Source of the DNA: Elysia marginata | Lineage: Eukaryota > Mollusca > Gastropoda > Plakobranchidae | DNA: 35,507 nt | Reading direction: 5' to 3' | Assembly: GCA_019649035.1 (NCBI GenBank) | Contig: BMAT01005477.1 | Coordinates: 570,539-606,045, forward strand | Part shown: positions 33,011 to 35,507 of the stretch, one piece after another | Layout: each line of letters begins with the position of its first letter | Position numbering within the stretch: the first letter of the stretch is position 1 | The notes under the pieces: generated by a model | Told to the model about the DNA's origin: nothing | What the model saw: the letters and a program-made list of their open reading frames with translations, nothing else | Database searches by the model: none | Position numbers and translations under genes: made by a program

Positions 33011-33764
33011 TTTTGTAAGCTACTCTCAGGGCTGTACTAATAACTTATTTATATTTTCCTTCTCACTTTTAGGACAGCTCTACGCTACTCTCAATTCGTT
33101 TTGTCATAATGTTTTAGTGTGGTTGAAATTATCCTGTGATGCTCCCCTCCCCACCCCGATACACGTCAGCATTATCAAATAAAAATTTGAAAATCCACAC
33201 CACTTGCAGTTTTTTAATTTAATTACGAAACGAACTTATCGCTCTTTTCAAGTAAAGATTATTCTCGATGATCATTTACATTGTTTAACAATATAATCCT
33301 ATGTCATCAATTATTACGCAAGTACAAAAGCAGACTGTGAAGTCTAAGGTCAGGACACATTGCTGTAGAGAAAACCCGTTTATTACGGACCCTTTCAAAA
33401 CAAACAAGTGAACTTTAAAATGTCAATGCCACTTTCATTTCTGCTCCAATTTTGTTTCTACCGCCGTTGTTATTGACATCTTAACAAGCGCTGCAATGCG
33501 GTGGCCAGTTGTTGGCCGAGAGAGAAAAGCTCGTGCTATAAAAATTGAATTCTAGGTCATTGCTGTTAACTCGACGCCAATATATAGGTCCAGTCATACT
33601 TTATCTCTCTAATTCCCCATTCCTTTAAACCTCTTTTTTTCTTCTTTAACATTTGCTATTTTTCTGATGTGCTTCATATTCCTATCTGTGTCTTAATGTT
33701 TCACGTATCCTGTATTGTTCACTCTTTCATTATTTATCAAAGACATATTTTATCTCTTTTTCAG
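33011..33764. other. AT-rich unique DNA, nothing recognised
   Basis: No repeat or gene-like signal was seen before the acceptor-like site at 33763-33764. Confidence 0.4.
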
Positions 33765-33893
33765 ATCAAAAGAAAGAAATCGTCGACTAAAGATAAAGAC
33801 AGAGAAGACCTTCTCTACTGGATATACTTCCTTTGTCTGGACGCAGAGTTTAAAGACACAGCCTATTTTGTAAAGGATTATATATTTGGCTGA
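33765..33893 (+). other. Candidate terminal exon, weak
   Basis: A good acceptor (pyrimidine run ending TTTTTCAG at 33764) is followed by 42 open codons and a TGA at 33891-33893. The peptide starts IKRKKSSTKDKDRED, very basic and charged. It then turns hydrophobic and aromatic (LLYWIYFLCLD) and ends KDYIFG. The switch in composition looks less random than other frames here. No upstream exon or polyadenylation signal could be tied to it, and the family is not recognised. Confidence 0.15.
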
Positions 33894-33921
33894 AAGAGCT
33901 CCACCATAAAGAGCTCCACCA
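33893..33921 (+). repeat. Two-copy 15-bp tandem duplication
   Basis: AAAGAGCTCCACCA occurs at 33893-33906 and again at 33908-33921, separated by one T. It is a young, perfect, local duplication overlapping the end of the candidate exon. Confidence 0.85.
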
Positions 33922-34860
33922 AAAGTATAAGCCCCTAGATTTCTCTTTAGAATCCTCGATAGATAAGTCTTAATCTTTCGGCTAATATAGATAACCTTGA
34001 GTCAAAGAGAGATCCTAAGCTATTGTTTACCTATTGACTATACAAGTCGGATCTTTCTTGGGCAGTTCACGCTATCAGTTGATGCAACATCTGACAACGG
34101 ATGTAGCAAACTATCTTCGAAAAGGCTGTCAGCAGCTATGTCCGACCCGCACCTGTTCCCTCCTGGTCACTCAATGCGGTGACGTTATGACAGTAGGAAG
34201 CACGGAACAGGAGGACTCGCTGGACAGAAGTAACCAACACATCTTTACCCAACTTTAAGACCGTCATGTAGGATATGCGGCTGCTGATATCATCCCTGGT
34301 TGTTGCAAGAAGTGCTAAAACATGATGATCTACCAACAGAGCCAACAACAGTTAACGGGCCGGATGTTTTCTTTACGTTGCTTAACTTTTCACAGGCCTG
34401 TAATTGTACACATACACTGGATTCTAGCTATCGCTGTCCTCAACACTTGGACGCCGACTCCATGCGGTACGTAGAACGTGTTTAACGTATTTTTTTCTGT
34501 TTTTTTACTAAGTCTTCTGTACACTATCCAAACGTTTTTTTACAAGCCTTCTGTTTGGGATGAATAAGTGTCATGATGGTGTCCTTCAGTAAAATAACAT
34601 GCTGATAGGTACCCTGTAGTCGGTACCCTCTCATGTTTGTGTTTCTTGAGGATGTTTAGATTGAGAAACCCGCATTGCTACATTGCTTGCATATATGGCT
34701 TGAATCGATGTGACAACACTCTTAGAAACGGGCCAGCGATACCAAGTTCCCTCTGTATGGGAAGAAGAAAGAAAACTGTCAAACACAATGTTTTTTTTAG
34801 GAACTGCACGTTTTGCCCACATCTATTCGGCATTAAAACTAAAAATATTTTTCAAAGGAC
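33922..34860. other. Mixed unique DNA with weak exon-like signals
   Basis: The segment at about 34030-34480 is GC-richer than its flanks. All three plus frames and one minus frame stay open for 60-75 codons, without known domains. One 71-base interval has splice words on both sides and is listed separately. A decayed, unrecognised element is an equally good reading. Confidence 0.3.
34396..34466 (+). other. Candidate small internal exon, weak
   Basis: The acceptor CTTTTCACAG ends at 34395 and the donor GTACGTAG starts at 34467, bracketing 71 bases open in one frame. The peptide has closely spaced cysteines (ACNCTHTLDSSYRCPQH), as in secreted disulfide-rich domains. I cannot assign a family and the interval is short, so chance is likely. 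Confidence 0.12.
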
Positions 34861-34868
34861 AAAGATTC

Positions 34869-34887
34869 GGGATGGGTGGGGTGGGGG
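34869..34887 (+). other. G-quadruplex motif
   Basis: Four G-runs (3, 3, 4 and 5) are separated by loops of 2, 1 and 1 bases. This meets the usual G-quadruplex rule with very short loops, which are known to give stable folds. A second G-rich run follows about 90 bases later. Confidence 0.7.
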
Positions 34888-34929
34888 TGGTAGGTTTTAG
34901 GAACAGCTCAAAGTGTCTCAAACGCCAGT

Positions 34930-34982
34930 TTTGTTGTTGTTGTTGTTGTTGTTTTTGTTGTTGGTTTTTTTTTGGGGGGGGG
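34930..34982 (+). repeat. (TTG)n followed by poly-T and poly-G
   Basis: About ten TTG units with one interruption lead into a run of nine T and then nine G. The abrupt T-to-G homopolymer switch is unusual and may include sequencing error. Confidence 0.9.
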
Positions 34983-34989
34983 TGTAAAT

Positions 34990-35466
34990 ATGGAAGGCGC
35001 TTTGCGATAATTATATTTTTTCTCACCTGTTTTTTTTTCAAAACTTAAATTGCTTTCCATTCTAAAAGCCTATTACTTTTGTCATACTGTACACAGAATA
35101 TTGTCGTTATATGATTAAGTCAGCTGCCCCCAACAAGAAGTTTAAAAAAAGCTACAGGCAGTAATTGAGTTTCGTGTTCTGTAAAATATAAAATAAGTGT
35201 TGAACATATTATCCCGGGGGTTTTCCAATAATGAAACTAAAAATCACGGGCTAAAAAATCATTAAACCACACATAGGTCAGAATAAAGCATTCCACTCCA
35301 ATTTTTTAAATGTTTTTTCTATTTTAACAATGTTCCATGAGAGGATGTCAAAACAACAATTCCTCTTCAATGAAGCGAGAATCAGTGCGCTAAGTTTCAT
35401 GTCGCTGATTGTCTATAGAACACTTATTGACTCACCTACCCGTGACTCACGTCAAACATCCCTTAT

Positions 35467-35467
<1 letters not shown>
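34990..35467. other. Unique AT-rich DNA, nothing recognised
   Basis: No frame, repeat or motif cluster was seen. Confidence 0.4.

Positions 35468-35507
<40 letters not shown>
35468..35507 (+). repeat. (TC)n microsatellite cut by window edge
   Basis: A pure TC run of at least 19 units continues past the right end of the window, so its length is unknown. Confidence 0.95.

Noticed and set aside
1-35507. CRISPR array, bacterial operon or phage-like content
   Set aside because: No regularly spaced palindromic repeats with unique spacers, no ribosome-binding-site-led gene strings and no dense coding were found. The microsatellites and SINE point to an animal genome.
1-35507. LTR, retroviral or Polinton remnants
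   Set aside because: No long terminal repeats and no recognisable polymerase, integrase, capsid or protease segments were seen.

Overview
The window looks like non-coding DNA from an animal nuclear genome. It is AT-rich and full of microsatellites. I see no open reading frame with a recognisable protein domain, no convincing multi-exon gene, and no tRNA, rRNA or snRNA gene. A tRNA-derived SINE, a TTAA-flanked MITE, a diverged minisatellite and very long (ACT/AGT)n and (GA/TC)n tracts together suggest a lophotrochozoan, most likely a mollusc and perhaps a gastropod. That assignment rests on repeat style, not on a diagnostic gene. The segment is best read as intergenic or as part of a large intron.

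Layout. From 1 to about 10.9 kb: mostly unique AT-rich DNA with a pyrimidine tract (about 420-700), an (AGT)n array (1886-1965), a (GA)n array (2592-2632) and a purine-rich tract (about 7440-7665). From 10.97 to 12.79 kb: a long (TAC)n array and a (GTA)n array in opposite orientation flank about 1 kb of GC-richer unique sequence. From 13.1 to 15.8 kb: a strongly purine-skewed segment starts with a promoter-like cluster (GC box, two inverted CCAAT boxes, TATA-like run) ahead of an 89-codon ORF, and later holds blocks that look like cis-regulatory DNA. A short piggyBac-type MITE lies at 16341-16571. From 16.6 to 23.5 kb: AT-rich unique DNA with several (TC)/(GA) tracts and one near-ideal hairpin at 19403-19430. 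At 23.5-23.9 kb: an (AGT)n array containing a 94-base assembly gap.

From 24.68 to 24.98 kb there is an intact-looking tRNA-type SINE with a perfect 12-bp target-site duplication. From 26.5 to 27.7 kb is the most structured part of the window: a GC-richer non-tandem leader followed by about 13 copies of a 59-bp unit, bounded upstream by a TATA-like run and downstream by AATAAA plus a GT-rich stretch. It could be a non-coding transcription unit or a composite mobile repeat. The rest (27.7-35.5 kb) is mostly unique DNA with a GC-rich island near 31 kb, a homeodomain/SOX-like motif cluster near 32.86 kb, weak exon-like signals at 33.77-34.47 kb and a compact G-quadruplex motif at 34869-34887.

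No gene network can be described, because no gene is securely identified. I saw no LTR, retroviral, Polinton or LINE protein remnant that I could support.
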